Assembly (NCBI RefSeq): GCF_017744695.1
Contig: NZ_JAGIAS010000001.1
Location: 1,827,013 to 1,891,012, forward strand
DNA: 64,000 nucleotides
Reading direction: 5' to 3'
Source of the DNA: Dyadobacter sp.
GTDB lineage: Bacteria; Bacteroidota; Bacteroidia; Cytophagales; Spirosomataceae
Shown here: piece by piece, positions 36,899-45,790 of the stretch
Numbering within the stretch: the first letter of the stretch is position 1
How the letters are laid out: each line of letters begins with the position of its first letter
Notes under the pieces: generated by a model
What the model was told of the DNA's origin: nothing
Databases searched by the model: none
Seen by the model: only the letters and a program-made list of their open reading frames with translations
Translations under genes and position numbers: made by a program

Positions 36899-38527
36899 AT
36901 GAAACATTTTTGCCTGAGCATTCTTTTTCTTTCAATCCTGCCGCCAATCGGTCCGCTGCTCGCACAACAAGCGCGCACGCTCCGCAGTGACCTGACGATC
37001 AGGCCATTCTTCCGGATCGACAGCACTGACACCCAAACCAGGATCGCGTACGACGCTTCCGATCAATCGTTTTATACCATCGCCTGGAATGGCGACCTGT
37101 TTCACCTGACCCCGAACGGATCAGGGAATTACAGCATCCAAAGACTGACTTCGGCACAGGATCACGGCATTAACTACCTGCAAGGGCTTGCGCTACACGA
37201 AGGCAGCGTTTACCTGGCCGGTAATGTGGTCGTTGCGCAAGGCGTTTCAGGCTACGGGAAGGCGGTGAAAGCCCGGTTGACCGGCGGTAAGCCGGTTTGG
37301 ACTGAAATCTTCAGAACCGCCGAACACGCCTCTTCCAAAACGCTTTTCGATCACGCATTCAGCGCCATCTGTTTCTCGCCCGACGGCAAGGATATGTACA
37401 TCGCCAGCGGCTCGCGCACCGATCACGGCGAGGTGAAGGATAATGAGGGCCTTTACCCCGACCTGCGCGAAGTTCCATTGACAGCCTGTATCTTCAAAAT
37501 ACCCGCCAATACCGAAAACCTGCAACTGCCTAAGGACTCGGCCGCGCTCGCGCCTTACGTTCACGTGCGCGGGGTGCGGAATGCTTTCAGCCTCGCATTT
37601 GCTGCCAACGGCGACTTGTTCAGCGTCGAAAACTCCGGCGACCGCGACGATCCCGAAGAAATGAACTGGATAAGGCCGGGTGCACATTATGGTTTTCCCT
37701 GGGAAATGGGCGGAAACGATACGCCTATGCAATTTGCCGGATACAAGCCGGCGGACGACAAGCTAATCAACCGCAATTATACCGCTTACCAGATCGGCGC
37801 GTTTCATGACGATCCGCAATATCCCCAAAAACCCCAAAACCTGATTTTTCGCAAACCAATCCAAAATGCCGGTCCGGACGCCGATATGTACCGCGATCCG
37901 GCCACGGGGAAAGTGATGGACGCGAGCGAAACCGGTAAGACAATCAGCACATTCACGGCCCACAGATCGCCGCTAGGACTCGTTTTTGATACAAAATCAG
38001 CCTTTGGCGGGGAATACAAAGGCAAAGGGTTTGTGCTGAATTTCCAGGAGGGCTCCGCTACTTACGGACCGATGCAGGACCCCGGACAGGACTTGCTCAT
38101 GCTCGATCTGAAGAAAAATACGGCCGGCGATGACTATACCCTGAACGCCTACCGCATCGCCTCCGATTTTTTCCAGCCGACGGATGCGACCATCGTCGAC
38201 AATAAGTTATATGTGCTCGAAGGCCAGGGCCAGATTTGGGAAATCACTTTTCCCAAAGAAGTCGTCACAGCGGTGAAACCCGCACACGGCATTTTCACCG
38301 TATACCCGAACCCTATTAGGGGCAGAATGCAGATTGAAGGAACATCGACCTTGCAAAATGCCCAATTAACGGTTACCGATATGACCGGCCGCACGGTTAT
38401 CCGCGAAAAAAGACGGGTAAACGGAAAAACGGAACTGGATGTTTCCAAACTCCCTGCTGGCACTTATGTGCTTCAAGTGGAGTCGCAGCAACAGCAGGTT
38501 ACCACCCGATTTGTCGTCAACCCGTGA
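36899..38527 (+). CDS. Secreted glucose/sorbosone dehydrogenase-like protein with T9SS sorting domain
   Basis: 542 residues with a signal peptide ending PPIGPLLAQ. The middle is a beta-propeller of the PQQ-dependent sugar dehydrogenase type (GVRNAFSLAFAANGDLFSVENSGDRDDPEEMNWI, then GAHYGFPWEMGGND). The C terminus from about residue 466 (FTVYPNPIRGRMQIEG to LPAGTYVLQVESQQQ) is a type A T9SS sorting domain, so it is exported to the surface. It would oxidise a sugar or related alcohol; cofactor and substrate are inferred. Its stop overlaps the GTG start of the next gene. Confidence 0.88.
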   Translation: MKHFCLSILFLSILPPIGPLLAQQARTLRSDLTIRPFFRIDSTDTQTRIAYDASDQSFYTIAWNGDLFHLTPNGSGNYSIQRLTSAQDHGINYLQGLALHEGSVYLAGNVVVAQGVSGYGKAVKARLTGGKPVWTEIFRTAEHASSKTLFDHAFSAICFSPDGKDMYIASGSRTDHGEVKDNEGLYPDLREVPLTACIFKIPANTENLQLPKDSAALAPYVHVRGVRNAFSLAFAANGDLFSVENSGDRDDPEEMNWIRPGAHYGFPWEMGGNDTPMQFAGYKPADDKLINRNYTAYQIGAFHDDPQYPQKPQNLIFRKPIQNAGPDADMYRDPATGKVMDASETGKTISTFTAHRSPLGLVFDTKSAFGGEYKGKGFVLNFQEGSATYGPMQDPGQDLLMLDLKKNTAGDDYTLNAYRIASDFFQPTDATIVDNKLYVLEGQGQIWEITFPKEVVTAVKPAHGIFTVYPNPIRGRMQIEGTSTLQNAQLTVTDMTGRTVIREKRRVNGKTELDVSKLPAGTYVLQVESQQQQVTTRFVVNP

Positions 38528-39855
38528 GAACGTTCGTGCTATCGGCACTCGCGATCGCTTCCGCGATCTGGTTGTCATGCGGCGACTCGACGACGCCGAA
38601 CCCTCCTGCTACCGGCGGTAACAAGCCTCCCGAACTCACCAGTTTCTCCCCTCTTTCAGGCCAAAAAGGTACTGTCATCCGAATTCAGGGCAAGTATTTC
38701 AGTAATGATCTGTCGAAGGTTTCGCTTCAAATCAATGGTTTGAAAGCGACAATCAATGCTGTTACCGATACTGAAATAACCGCGGTGGTTCCCGATAAAT
38801 GTGGTTTAGGAAAGTTGGAACTCACGGTAAATAGCAAAAAAGTCACTTCTGCGACAGCATTCCGCTATCTCTACACAGCCACCACGAGCTACTTCTCAGG
38901 CAGCGGGGCCGGCGGCTTTGCAGATGGCCCACCCGAAAAGTCCAAATTCGGGACGTTATACAACATTGCCATGGATAGCAAGGGCGTTATGTTCGCTGCC
39001 GACCTCGGTAACTGCATGGTCAGGCGCATCGAAACCGACGGCAGCACTTCCACTGTTGCGGGTGCGGCGAGTGGGGGATTCAAAGACGGCAAAGGCAACG
39101 AGGGTTTGATGAAGTTCCCGATCGGCATCGAGCTCGCACCCGACGGGTCGATATTCGTAGCCGACCATAAAAACAATGCTATCCGTAAAATATTCGCGAA
39201 CGGCACACTCACCACCGTCGCAGGGGAGCCATCCCGTCCCGGATCTGCCGACGGCGGGCTGGCATCCGCCCAATTCAATGAGCCCTATGGTATAAAACTG
39301 GACAAAACAGGCACGCTCTGGATTTGCGATACCGGGAACGGGCTGATCAGAAAACTTTCGGAAGGACAAGTCAGTACTTTCGCCGGCAGCACGCCCGGCT
39401 ATGCCAACGGTAAACTCAGGGAAGCAAAGTTTTACATGCCGGCTTATCTGAACTTTGATGCAAACGGCAACATTTTCGTCGCTGACAAACACAACCATTG
39501 TATTCGCAAGATCACCCCCGACGGCATGGTCGTCACATTTGCAGGGACACCTACCCAGGCCGGCTACCACGACGGCGAAGCCGGGCAGGCGATGTTTAAC
39601 CAACCTTGCAATATCCAGATCGACAAACTCGGGAACCTCTATGTGAACGACCTGTGGAACCACTGTATCCGCCTCGTGTACCCCGACGGGTACGTAACGA
39701 CGCTCGCAGGCAAGGGCGGGACGGAGGGTTATCGGGAAGGAACCGGTGATCATGCACTTTTTAAGCATCCGCAGGGATGTACTTTGGACAAAGACGGAAA
39801 TCTTTTTGTTACAGATTCAGCTAACCAGCGTATACGTAAGCTGACCATCCAATAA
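38524..39855 (+). CDS. Lipoprotein with IPT/TIG domain and NHL repeats
   Basis: 443 residues. The start is a GTG overlapping the previous stop (GTGA at 38524-38527), giving MRTFVLSALAIASAIWLSCGD, a signal peptide with lipobox. Residues about 38-115 are an IPT/TIG domain (SFSPLSGQKGTVIRIQGKYFS). The rest is a six-bladed NHL-repeat propeller, each blade with ADxxNxxIRKI-type words, such as FVADHKNNAIRKIF and FVADKHNHCIRKI. No catalytic residues are expected; it likely binds protein or glycan at the surface. Coupled to the sugar dehydrogenase-like gene. Confidence 0.88.
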   Translation: MRTFVLSALAIASAIWLSCGDSTTPNPPATGGNKPPELTSFSPLSGQKGTVIRIQGKYFSNDLSKVSLQINGLKATINAVTDTEITAVVPDKCGLGKLELTVNSKKVTSATAFRYLYTATTSYFSGSGAGGFADGPPEKSKFGTLYNIAMDSKGVMFAADLGNCMVRRIETDGSTSTVAGAASGGFKDGKGNEGLMKFPIGIELAPDGSIFVADHKNNAIRKIFANGTLTTVAGEPSRPGSADGGLASAQFNEPYGIKLDKTGTLWICDTGNGLIRKLSEGQVSTFAGSTPGYANGKLREAKFYMPAYLNFDANGNIFVADKHNHCIRKITPDGMVVTFAGTPTQAGYHDGEAGQAMFNQPCNIQIDKLGNLYVNDLWNHCIRLVYPDGYVTTLAGKGGTEGYREGTGDHALFKHPQGCTLDKDGNLFVTDSANQRIRKLTIQ

Positions 39856-39857
39856 TC

Positions 39858-40661
39858 ATGGCCATGACATTGTCAGAAATCTGGGTTTATCCTGTAAAAT
39901 CCCTCGGCGGGATCAGGCTCACCAAAGCATTAACAGAAGAAAGAGGGCTTCAATATGATCGCCGCTGGATGATCATTGATGAAGAAAACGTGTTCATCAC
40001 GCAGCGCGAACATTTGAAAATGGCGCTGATCGACGTCGCATTAACAGAAGGAGGATTGAAAATATACCTCCGTGCCGACCCGACGGATTTTGTACTCGTT
40101 CCTTACCAACCGGTCACCGCACTACCTGTGACCGTGCAAGTATGGGACGATACCGCGGAAGCGCTCACAGTCTCCGACGAAGCCGACGCATGGCTTACCC
40201 GGCAGCTTGATATGAACCTTCGGTTGGTAGTAATGCCCGATTCGACAGAAAGGAAGGCGGATCCACGCTATGCGCGGCACAACGAAAACGTAAGTTTTGC
40301 GGATGGCTTTCCTTACCTGGTCATTTCACAGGCTTCCCTCGACGATCTGAACGGCCGTTTGGCCGAGCCGATCGAAATGAGGCGTTTCCGGCCTAATTTC
40401 GTCATCAGCGGCACCGAACCATTTGCGGAAGATCAATGGAAGCGCATTACTATTGGCGACCTCCATTTCGAAGTGGTCAAACCATGCGCGCGCTGCGTGC
40501 TCACGACCATTAATCCCGAAACCGCCGAAAAAGGCGCCGAGCCGCTCAAAACCCTGGCAAGCTACCGGCGGAACGGCAACAAGATACTCTTCGGCCAGAA
40601 TGTAACGGTGCAGAATTTCGGAGAATTGAAGATTGGCGACCAGCTCATGGTCCTCGAATAG
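39858..40661 (+). CDS. MOSC domain protein with N-terminal beta barrel
   Basis: 267 residues. It has the MOSC N-terminal beta-barrel domain (EIWVYPVKSLGGIRL, GLQYDRRWMIID) followed by a MOSC domain (RFRPNFVISGTEPFAEDQWKRI, then the conserved Cys region VVKPCARCVLTTINPETA). MOSC proteins are linked to molybdenum-cofactor sulfur carriage and N-hydroxylated compound reduction; no partner is adjacent. It is closely followed by a bidirectional terminator. Confidence 0.88.
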   Translation: MAMTLSEIWVYPVKSLGGIRLTKALTEERGLQYDRRWMIIDEENVFITQREHLKMALIDVALTEGGLKIYLRADPTDFVLVPYQPVTALPVTVQVWDDTAEALTVSDEADAWLTRQLDMNLRLVVMPDSTERKADPRYARHNENVSFADGFPYLVISQASLDDLNGRLAEPIEMRRFRPNFVISGTEPFAEDQWKRITIGDLHFEVVKPCARCVLTTINPETAEKGAEPLKTLASYRRNGNKILFGQNVTVQNFGELKIGDQLMVLE

Positions 40662-40692
40662 CAAAAAAGCTCCGTTATCAGCGGAGCTTTTG
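40662..40692. terminator. Bidirectional terminator between the MOSC gene and lpxA
   Basis: Stem AAAAGCTCCG (40665-40674) and CGGAGCTTTT (40682-40691), with a loop TTATCAG. A tracts precede and T tracts follow, so both converging units can end here. Confidence 0.85.
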
Positions 40693-40777
40693 CATTGTAA
40701 TTGAAATCTTCAGAACCACAAACCACATCTTGCTTACGGCCTACGGCTTATTGCTTACAGCTTAATCGCCCAAAACA

Positions 40778-41590
40778 TCACGATTGCGCTTCTGTTTCGC
40801 TCGCTCCGGTTGTCTGGAACGGGCTTTTCATAATCCCTCTTTCCGAGTTGCGGATAAAATTGATGATTTCGTCGCGTTCGTCCGAAGGCGCCATTTCGAG
40901 TTCGATCTTTTGAAGCGCTTCCGCATTATTGAGGCCCTTCATGTACACGAAACGGTAGATATTCTGAATGTCGATAATCTGCTCATTGGTAAAGCCTCTT
41001 CTGCGCAGCCCTACGGAGTTGATACCCACGTAAGAAATAGGCTCGCGTGCGGCTTTGGTAAACGGAGGAACATCCTTCCGCACCAGCGAAGCACCCGATA
41101 CAAATGCGTGGATACCGATCTTGACGAACTGATGCACCGCACTCAATGCACTTACAATAGCCCAGTCGCCCACATGGACGTGCCCTGCCATTTGTACATT
41201 ATTACCGATGATGACGTTGTTCCCAACGCGGCAATCGTGTGCCACGTGCGCATAAGCCATGATCAGACAATCGGAACCCACCACTGTTTTCCAATGCTCC
41301 TCGGTACCACGGCTGATCGTCGCATATTCGCGGATCGTCGTATTGTCGCCGACCACCGTCAGGGTGTATTCATTATTGTATTTCAAATCCTGGGGCGTAG
41401 CCGAAACGACGGCACCGGGATATATCTTACAATTTTTACCAATACGCGCACCCGAATTGATTACAGCGTGTGATCCTATCCACGATCCTTCCCCGATCTC
41501 AACATCGGCATGGATCATGGCAAAGGGTTCAATCTCTACATTCTGAGCAATCTTAGCGTCAGGATGGATATATGCTAATGATTGAGTCAT
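40778..41590 (-). CDS. lpxA: UDP-N-acetylglucosamine acyltransferase LpxA
   Basis: 270 residues of left-handed beta-helix (hexapeptide repeats with I/V every sixth position), followed by a helical C-terminal domain. It adds 3-hydroxyacyl to UDP-GlcNAc, the first step of lipid A. The catalytic His lies in HVAHDCRVGNNVIIGNN and the substrate segment GINSVGLRRRGF matches the family. It follows lpxC/fabZ with a four-base overlap (41587-41590). Confidence 0.94.
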   Translation of the reverse strand: MTQSLAYIHPDAKIAQNVEIEPFAMIHADVEIGEGSWIGSHAVINSGARIGKNCKIYPGAVVSATPQDLKYNNEYTLTVVGDNTTIREYATISRGTEEHWKTVVGSDCLIMAYAHVAHDCRVGNNVIIGNNVQMAGHVHVGDWAIVSALSAVHQFVKIGIHAFVSGASLVRKDVPPFTKAAREPISYVGINSVGLRRRGFTNEQIIDIQNIYRFVYMKGLNNAEALQKIELEMAPSDERDEIINFIRNSERGIMKSPFQTTGASETEAQS

Positions 41591-42978
41591 TTTTTCTTTA
41601 CCAGGCTTGCTATCATATCCGCTTCACACACCAGCTGTCCGGCTACATATCCCCGGCCGCTCATTTTAACTATCCCCCTCTTCATCGGCGAAGTGAATTC
41701 ACATTTAAAAATAACTGTATCCCCCGGAAAAACATTGCGGCGGAAACGGCAGGCATCGATTCCGATGAGGTACGGCCAATAATTGTCCGGATCGGGAACG
41801 CTGGAAAGTACCAGGATTCCACCCGTTTGCGCCATTGCTTCCAATTGCAGGACGCCAGGCATTACCGGGTTACCCGGAAAGTGCCCCAGAAAAAATTGTT
41901 CGTTGATCGTCACATTCTTCACCCCTACCACGCTGTTTTCGTCGAGCGCGATGATCTTGTCGATCATCTGGAACGGATAGCGGTGCGCGAGCAGCTGACC
42001 TATCTGGTTAATATCGAATACAGGTGCTTTGTTGGGATCGTATTGCGGGATATCTCCTTTTCCCGATTTGATCAGTTTTTTGATCTTTTTAGCCAGAGCC
42101 ACATTCGCAGCGTGTCCCGGACGTGCCGCAAGGATCTGCGCCTTGATCGGCCGACCTACCAGCGCAAGGTCACCAATGAGGTCGAGCAGCTTGTGGCGTG
42201 CCATTTCATTGGAATAATGCAGGTCCACATTGTTGAGGATACCTTTGGATTTGTCGACACTGACTTTCGGCTTGTTCAAAAGCTGAGACAAATGGTCCAG
42301 CTCACCATCCTTCACCTCGCGGTCCACGATCACGATCGCATTCGTAAGGTCGCCGCCTTTGATGAGGTTCTGCTTGTAAAGTGCTTCCAGCTCGTGTAGG
42401 AACACGAATGTACGGCACGATGCGATATCGTCTTTGAAAAGCGTGATATCGTTCAGAGAAGCGTGCTGGCTGCTGATCACGGTAGAGTTATAATCCACCA
42501 TGACCGTGAGGCGGTAGTCCGAAAGCGGTAGTGCCACCAGCTCGGTATCTTTATCCTTATTCTTATAATGTACGTATTCCGGAACTTCGAAATAATTGCG
42601 GTAGGCGTTTTGTTCCTCGATACCTGCATCGAGCAACGCATCCACGAATTTGATGGAGCTGCCGTCCATGATCGGCGGTTCGGGTCCGTCGAGCTGGATC
42701 AGCACGTTATCGATCTGCAAACCTACCAGCGCGGCAAGTGTGTGCTCAACCGTATGGATCCGCGCGCCGTTCTGCTCGATGGTAGTACCGCGGGAAAGAT
42801 CCACTACATTATCGACATCTGCATCTACAATGGGCTGGTCGGGTAAATCAACACGTTGAAACTTGTACCCGTGGTTGGCTGGCGCCGGCACGAATGTCAT
42901 CGTAGCGACAACACCGGTATGTAAACCCACTCCAGTTACGGATACAGACTTAGAAATGGTTTGTTGTTTTTCGTTCAT
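41587..42978 (-). CDS. lpxC/fabZ: Bifunctional UDP-3-O-acyl-GlcNAc deacetylase / (3R)-hydroxyacyl-ACP dehydratase (LpxC-FabZ fusion)
   Basis: 463 residues. The N-terminal about 300 residues are LpxC, the committed Zn-dependent deacetylase of lipid A: HTVEHTLAALVG and the later zinc His in HKLLDLIGDLALVG. The C-terminal 145 residues are FabZ: RYPFQMIDKII, the catalytic His in FFLGHFPGNPVMPG and the Glu region LEAMAQTGG. The fusion is a known Bacteroidota arrangement tying lipid A and fatty acid flux. The gene lies between lpxD and lpxA. Confidence 0.95.
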   Translation of the reverse strand: MNEKQQTISKSVSVTGVGLHTGVVATMTFVPAPANHGYKFQRVDLPDQPIVDADVDNVVDLSRGTTIEQNGARIHTVEHTLAALVGLQIDNVLIQLDGPEPPIMDGSSIKFVDALLDAGIEEQNAYRNYFEVPEYVHYKNKDKDTELVALPLSDYRLTVMVDYNSTVISSQHASLNDITLFKDDIASCRTFVFLHELEALYKQNLIKGGDLTNAIVIVDREVKDGELDHLSQLLNKPKVSVDKSKGILNNVDLHYSNEMARHKLLDLIGDLALVGRPIKAQILAARPGHAANVALAKKIKKLIKSGKGDIPQYDPNKAPVFDINQIGQLLAHRYPFQMIDKIIALDENSVVGVKNVTINEQFFLGHFPGNPVMPGVLQLEAMAQTGGILVLSSVPDPDNYWPYLIGIDACRFRRNVFPGDTVIFKCEFTSPMKRGIVKMSGRGYVAGQLVCEADMIASLVKKK

Positions 42979-43025
42979 TATATCTATTTCCTTTTCTAAA
43001 TAAGGTGCGTCCGGACATGCTGTTA

Positions 43026-44066
43026 TTACTGAAAATCAGACGTTTCCTGCTTGCGTTCCAGGTCTTTCAGCCGTTCTTCCAGCTCAGGCAGCCTACGCAC
43101 CAAAGCCATGGACCGTAAATGTTCGTTCAGGTCCCTGGCGGGGGAGCCCGATAGCGACAGGCCTTCCTTTTTAATGGATTTGCCAAGCCCGCTCTGAGCT
43201 CCGATCTTCGTATTGTTTGCTACCGTAATATGGCCAACCAAACCAACCTGACCGGCAATCACACATTGATCGCCCACAGTGGTAGAACCGGACACTCCCG
43301 ACTGGGCCGCAATTACGGTATTTTTTCCAATCTCTACATTATGTGCGATCTGAACCAGGTTATCTATTTTCGCTCCCCGGCGGATAATGGTCGAGCCCAT
43401 CGTCGCACAGTCGATCGTCGTGTTGGAACCGATGCTCACATTATCCTCTATTACCACATTTCCCAGCTGCGGGATCGTCTTGTAACTGCCATCGGCCTGT
43501 GGAGCGAAGCCGAAGCCGTCGCTGCCGATTACCGTGTTGGCAAAAATGGTCACATTCTTACCGATCACCGTGTTGTCGTAGATCTTCACACCGGGATGGA
43601 TCACCGAATAATCGCCTACCTCAACCCCGTCGCCCAACCAGGCCTGCGGGTAAATCTTCACTTCTTTTCCAATCACGCAATTTTTCCCGATATAGGAAAA
43701 TGCGCCTCGGTAACAGTTCTCTCCCGTCTGGCTGTTCTCTCCGATGAAACTCGGCTGCTCCACCCCCGACTTGATGCCGGCGAGGCGTTTCTGATATTCC
43801 TCCAGCAGGATCGTGAAGGCGGTATAGGCATTATCGACGTAGATCAACGTCGCTGCAATATCTTTTTTGGGGACAAAATCTTTATTGACAATTACTGCCG
43901 AAGACTGTGTGGAGTAGATATAATGCTCATATTTGCTATTGGCCAGAAAAGATATACAACCCGGCAGGCCCTCTTCAATTTTTGCAGCCGAACTAATTGT
44001 AATCTGATCATTTCCAACAACAGTTCCATTCAGCATCTGAGCAATCTCGCTGACAGTAAATTTCAT
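43026..44066 (-). CDS. lpxD: UDP-3-O-acylglucosamine N-acyltransferase LpxD
   Basis: 346 residues. An N-terminal uridine-binding domain ([18 protein letters not shown], then [20 protein letters not shown]) precedes a left-handed beta helix and a C-terminal helix. The catalytic His is in [15 protein letters not shown]. The third acylation step of lipid A. Followed by lpxC/fabZ in the same direction, 47 bases apart. Confidence 0.94.
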   Translation of the reverse strand: MKFTVSEIAQMLNGTVVGNDQITISSAAKIEEGLPGCISFLANSKYEHYIYSTQSSAVIVNKDFVPKKDIAATLIYVDNAYTAFTILLEEYQKRLAGIKSGVEQPSFIGENSQTGENCYRGAFSYIGKNCVIGKEVKIYPQAWLGDGVEVGDYSVIHPGVKIYDNTVIGKNVTIFANTVIGSDGFGFAPQADGSYKTIPQLGNVVIEDNVSIGSNTTIDCATMGSTIIRRGAKIDNLVQIAHNVEIGKNTVIAAQSGVSGSTTVGDQCVIAGQVGLVGHITVANNTKIGAQSGLGKSIKKEGLSLSGSPARDLNEHLRSMALVRRLPELEERLKDLERKQETSDFQ

Positions 44067-44146
44067 ATTTTATCGGCTAATTTCGGGTAATAGTATTCGA
44101 CTACGTTGTAAAAATTATTAATTCTGCCTTCTTTTTTGGATCCTGA

Positions 44147-45445
44147 TTAACCACGCAAAGATACATTTTTACCCCAACATACATAGTACTTGCGTACAAT
44201 CTTAGTGAGGGCTTCGATGGTCGGAATGTCGGACGCATCGGCTATATCCAGTAAATTCCCTTTTTTCATTTTCACGCGGATCGGGTCCTGTTCTTTCGCG
44301 TAGGCCCAATTGGTTGTTTCGCCCGTGATCAGGAAATATTTCATATCCGTTTCGGAGATCCCGCGTGCCGTGAGTCGCTCGCGAAGCGGCGCTAATGCCT
44401 CTTCCCCCGGCGGCTCACTGAAAAAACTGATTTTGAACAGGTTCCGATCCAATAGCATTTGACATAACGTCGATAAAACAGGGTCCGGATGGGTTTTCCA
44501 TCCTTTTACAGATGCCCATACGTCGTTATCATCCAATCCGTTGAATGCCGCCAGCAAATCGGGTTCATTATCAAAATCCGCGAGAGTAAACCGGTTGTAA
44601 AGGAAGCGAGCAAAATCGGGTGTGGCGAAAAGCGGCTCTCCTGCCGCCGCCAGTTCGCGGGCGCGGTGCATGATCTGCGTGAGCATCGCCTGCGCGCTCA
44701 GGAGCGTCTTATGCAGGTACACCTGCCAGTACATCAGCCTGCGTGCATGCAGGAAGTTTTCGATGCTCAAAAGCCCTTTTTCCTCCACCACCAGCTGGTC
44801 ATGGCTGATATCCAGCATTTTGATCAGGCGATCGGCGCCGATGGACCCTTCGATGACCCCCGTGTAGAAGCTGTCGCGGTTCAGGTAGTCCATCCGATCC
44901 ATATCCAGCTGGCTGGAAATCATCTGGTGGTAAAACTTGCGCGGATACTTCCCTTCGAACATCTGGATCGCGATATCGAGCCGGCCGTTCAACTGTCGGT
45001 TGAGGTCCTTCATCATCACCAGCGTAATCGCTTCATGTGGGACACCGGGAAGCACCACACTTTCCAGGACGTGCGAAAACGGCCCGTGCCCCAGGTCGTG
45101 CAGCAGGATCGCCGCCTGCGCCCCCTCCGATTCAGGCTCCCAGATCATATGGCCCTTTTCCTGCAGAGTCCGTAACGCCTGGCTCATGAGGTGCATGGCG
45201 CCGAGCGCATGATGGAAACGTGTGTGTAAAGCGCCGGGATAAACGATATCGGCCAGGCCGAGCTGCCTGATCCTCCTGAGCCGCTGAAAGTAAGGATGAT
45301 CGACCAGATCGTAAAGCAGATCCGACGCGATGGATATAAATCCGTAGACCGGATCGTTGATGATTTTCCTTTTATTCAAAATCGATTTTTTGGCAAAAGT
45401 AATAAACAACCAACGGACAAAAGAAGCTAATCTTGTTGCTTTCAT
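44147..45445 (-). CDS. HD-domain phosphohydrolase (dNTPase-like)
   Basis: 432 residues. The HD core is plain: HTRFHHALGAMHLMSQAL and ILLHDLGHGPFSHVLE, with the metal His and Asp, followed by DMDRMDYLNRDSFYTGVIEGSIG. This is the SAMHD1/YwfO-like family of dNTP or nucleotide phosphohydrolases. The first about 25 residues (MKATRLASFVRWLFITFAKKS) are not part of the family; a start at a TTG 26 codons later (giving NKRKIINDPVYGFI) is possible. It lies just before the tRNA unit, transcribed away from it. Confidence 0.85.
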   Translation of the reverse strand: MKATRLASFVRWLFITFAKKSILNKRKIINDPVYGFISIASDLLYDLVDHPYFQRLRRIRQLGLADIVYPGALHTRFHHALGAMHLMSQALRTLQEKGHMIWEPESEGAQAAILLHDLGHGPFSHVLESVVLPGVPHEAITLVMMKDLNRQLNGRLDIAIQMFEGKYPRKFYHQMISSQLDMDRMDYLNRDSFYTGVIEGSIGADRLIKMLDISHDQLVVEEKGLLSIENFLHARRLMYWQVYLHKTLLSAQAMLTQIMHRARELAAAGEPLFATPDFARFLYNRFTLADFDNEPDLLAAFNGLDDNDVWASVKGWKTHPDPVLSTLCQMLLDRNLFKISFFSEPPGEEALAPLRERLTARGISETDMKYFLITGETTNWAYAKEQDPIRVKMKKGNLLDIADASDIPTIEALTKIVRKYYVCWGKNVSLRG

Positions 45446-45475
45446 TTGGAGAATTGAACCGATTCGCTAATTTTG
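45446..45475 (+). promoter_or_regulatory. Promoter of the tRNA unit
   Basis: TTG (45446-45448), 19-base spacer, TAATTTTG (45468-45475): a full match to the Bacteroidota consensus. It is 38 bases before the tRNA relic and about 110 before the intact tRNA. Confidence 0.65.
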
Positions 45476-45513
45476 CACTCCAAACGAGGTTTGAGAATGA
45501 GTAAATAGCTCAC

Positions 45514-45587
45514 AAACCATATAACCGATCGCTTAGGACAACTGACTCATAATCAGTAAGTATCAAACTCGAAGCAGATCACAAAAA
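45514..45587 (+). pseudogene. Decayed tRNA relic (CAT anticodon arm retained)
   Basis: The 20 bases CAACTGACTCATAATCAGTA (45539-45558) repeat the anticodon arm of the intact tRNA (45614-45633) exactly. The spacing is 75 bases, one tRNA length. Around the identical core, scattered positions also agree with the intact gene (TTAG before, TCGA and GT after), but the acceptor and T stems do not pair. So it looks like a degenerate tandem copy of the neighbouring tRNA rather than a functional one. Confidence 0.65.
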
Positions 45588-45588
45588 A

Positions 45589-45662
45589 GGGCCTATAGCT
45601 CATTCGGTTAGAGCAACTGACTCATAATCAGTAGGTGCCTGGTTCGATCCCAGGTGGGCCCA
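45589..45662 (+). tRNA. tRNA with CAT anticodon (Met or Ile2)
   Basis: 74-base cloverleaf. Acceptor stem GGGCCTA pairs with TGGGCCC (one G-U), D stem GCTC/GAGC, anticodon stem ACTGA/TCAGT around the loop CTCATAA (anticodon CAT), T arm CCTGG-TTCGATC-CCAGG, discriminator A at 45662. No CCA is encoded. CAT is read either as elongator Met or, after lysidine modification, as Ile2; the sequence alone does not decide. Its 3' end marks the left edge of the prophage, so it is the probable attachment site. Confidence 0.93.
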
Positions 45663-45673
45663 CTCTCAAAATC

Positions 45674-45710
45674 AAGGACTTAGCATCGAATTGCTAAGTC
45701 CTTTTTCTTT
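45674..45710 (+). terminator. Terminator after the tRNA
   Basis: 12-base stem AAGGACTTAGCA (45674-45685) and TGCTAAGTCCTT (45692-45703), loop TCGAAT, then TTTCTTTT. It closes the tRNA unit. Confidence 0.9.
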
Positions 45711-45711
45711 T

Positions 45712-45733
45712 ACTAACAGTGCAACTAACAGTG
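45712..45733. repeat. Short direct repeat next to the tRNA
   Basis: ACTAACAGTG occurs twice (45712-45721 and 45724-45733) with a 12-base period. Directly beside a tRNA attachment site, tandem words like this are often arm-type binding sites of a tyrosine integrase; that role is a guess. Confidence 0.4.
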
Positions 45734-45746
45734 ATTGAGCTAAAAC

Positions 45747-45775
45747 AAAAAAGCCCGACGTGTGCCGGGCCTGTG
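45747..45775 (-). terminator. Terminator of the leftward membrane-protein gene
   Basis: Read leftward, GCCCGGCACACGTCGGGC (45770-45753) then TTTTTTGTTTTA. Stem of five to six pairs around ACGTGTG, followed by a T tract. Confidence 0.8.
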
Positions 45776-45790
45776 TGCTGCATATTTGTT

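Noticed and set aside
40701-40777. GCTTAC-rich repeat-like stretch before lpxA's end
   Set aside because: Low-complexity words recur (GCTTAC, GGCTTA) but with no clear unit or symmetry beyond chance for such a stretch.
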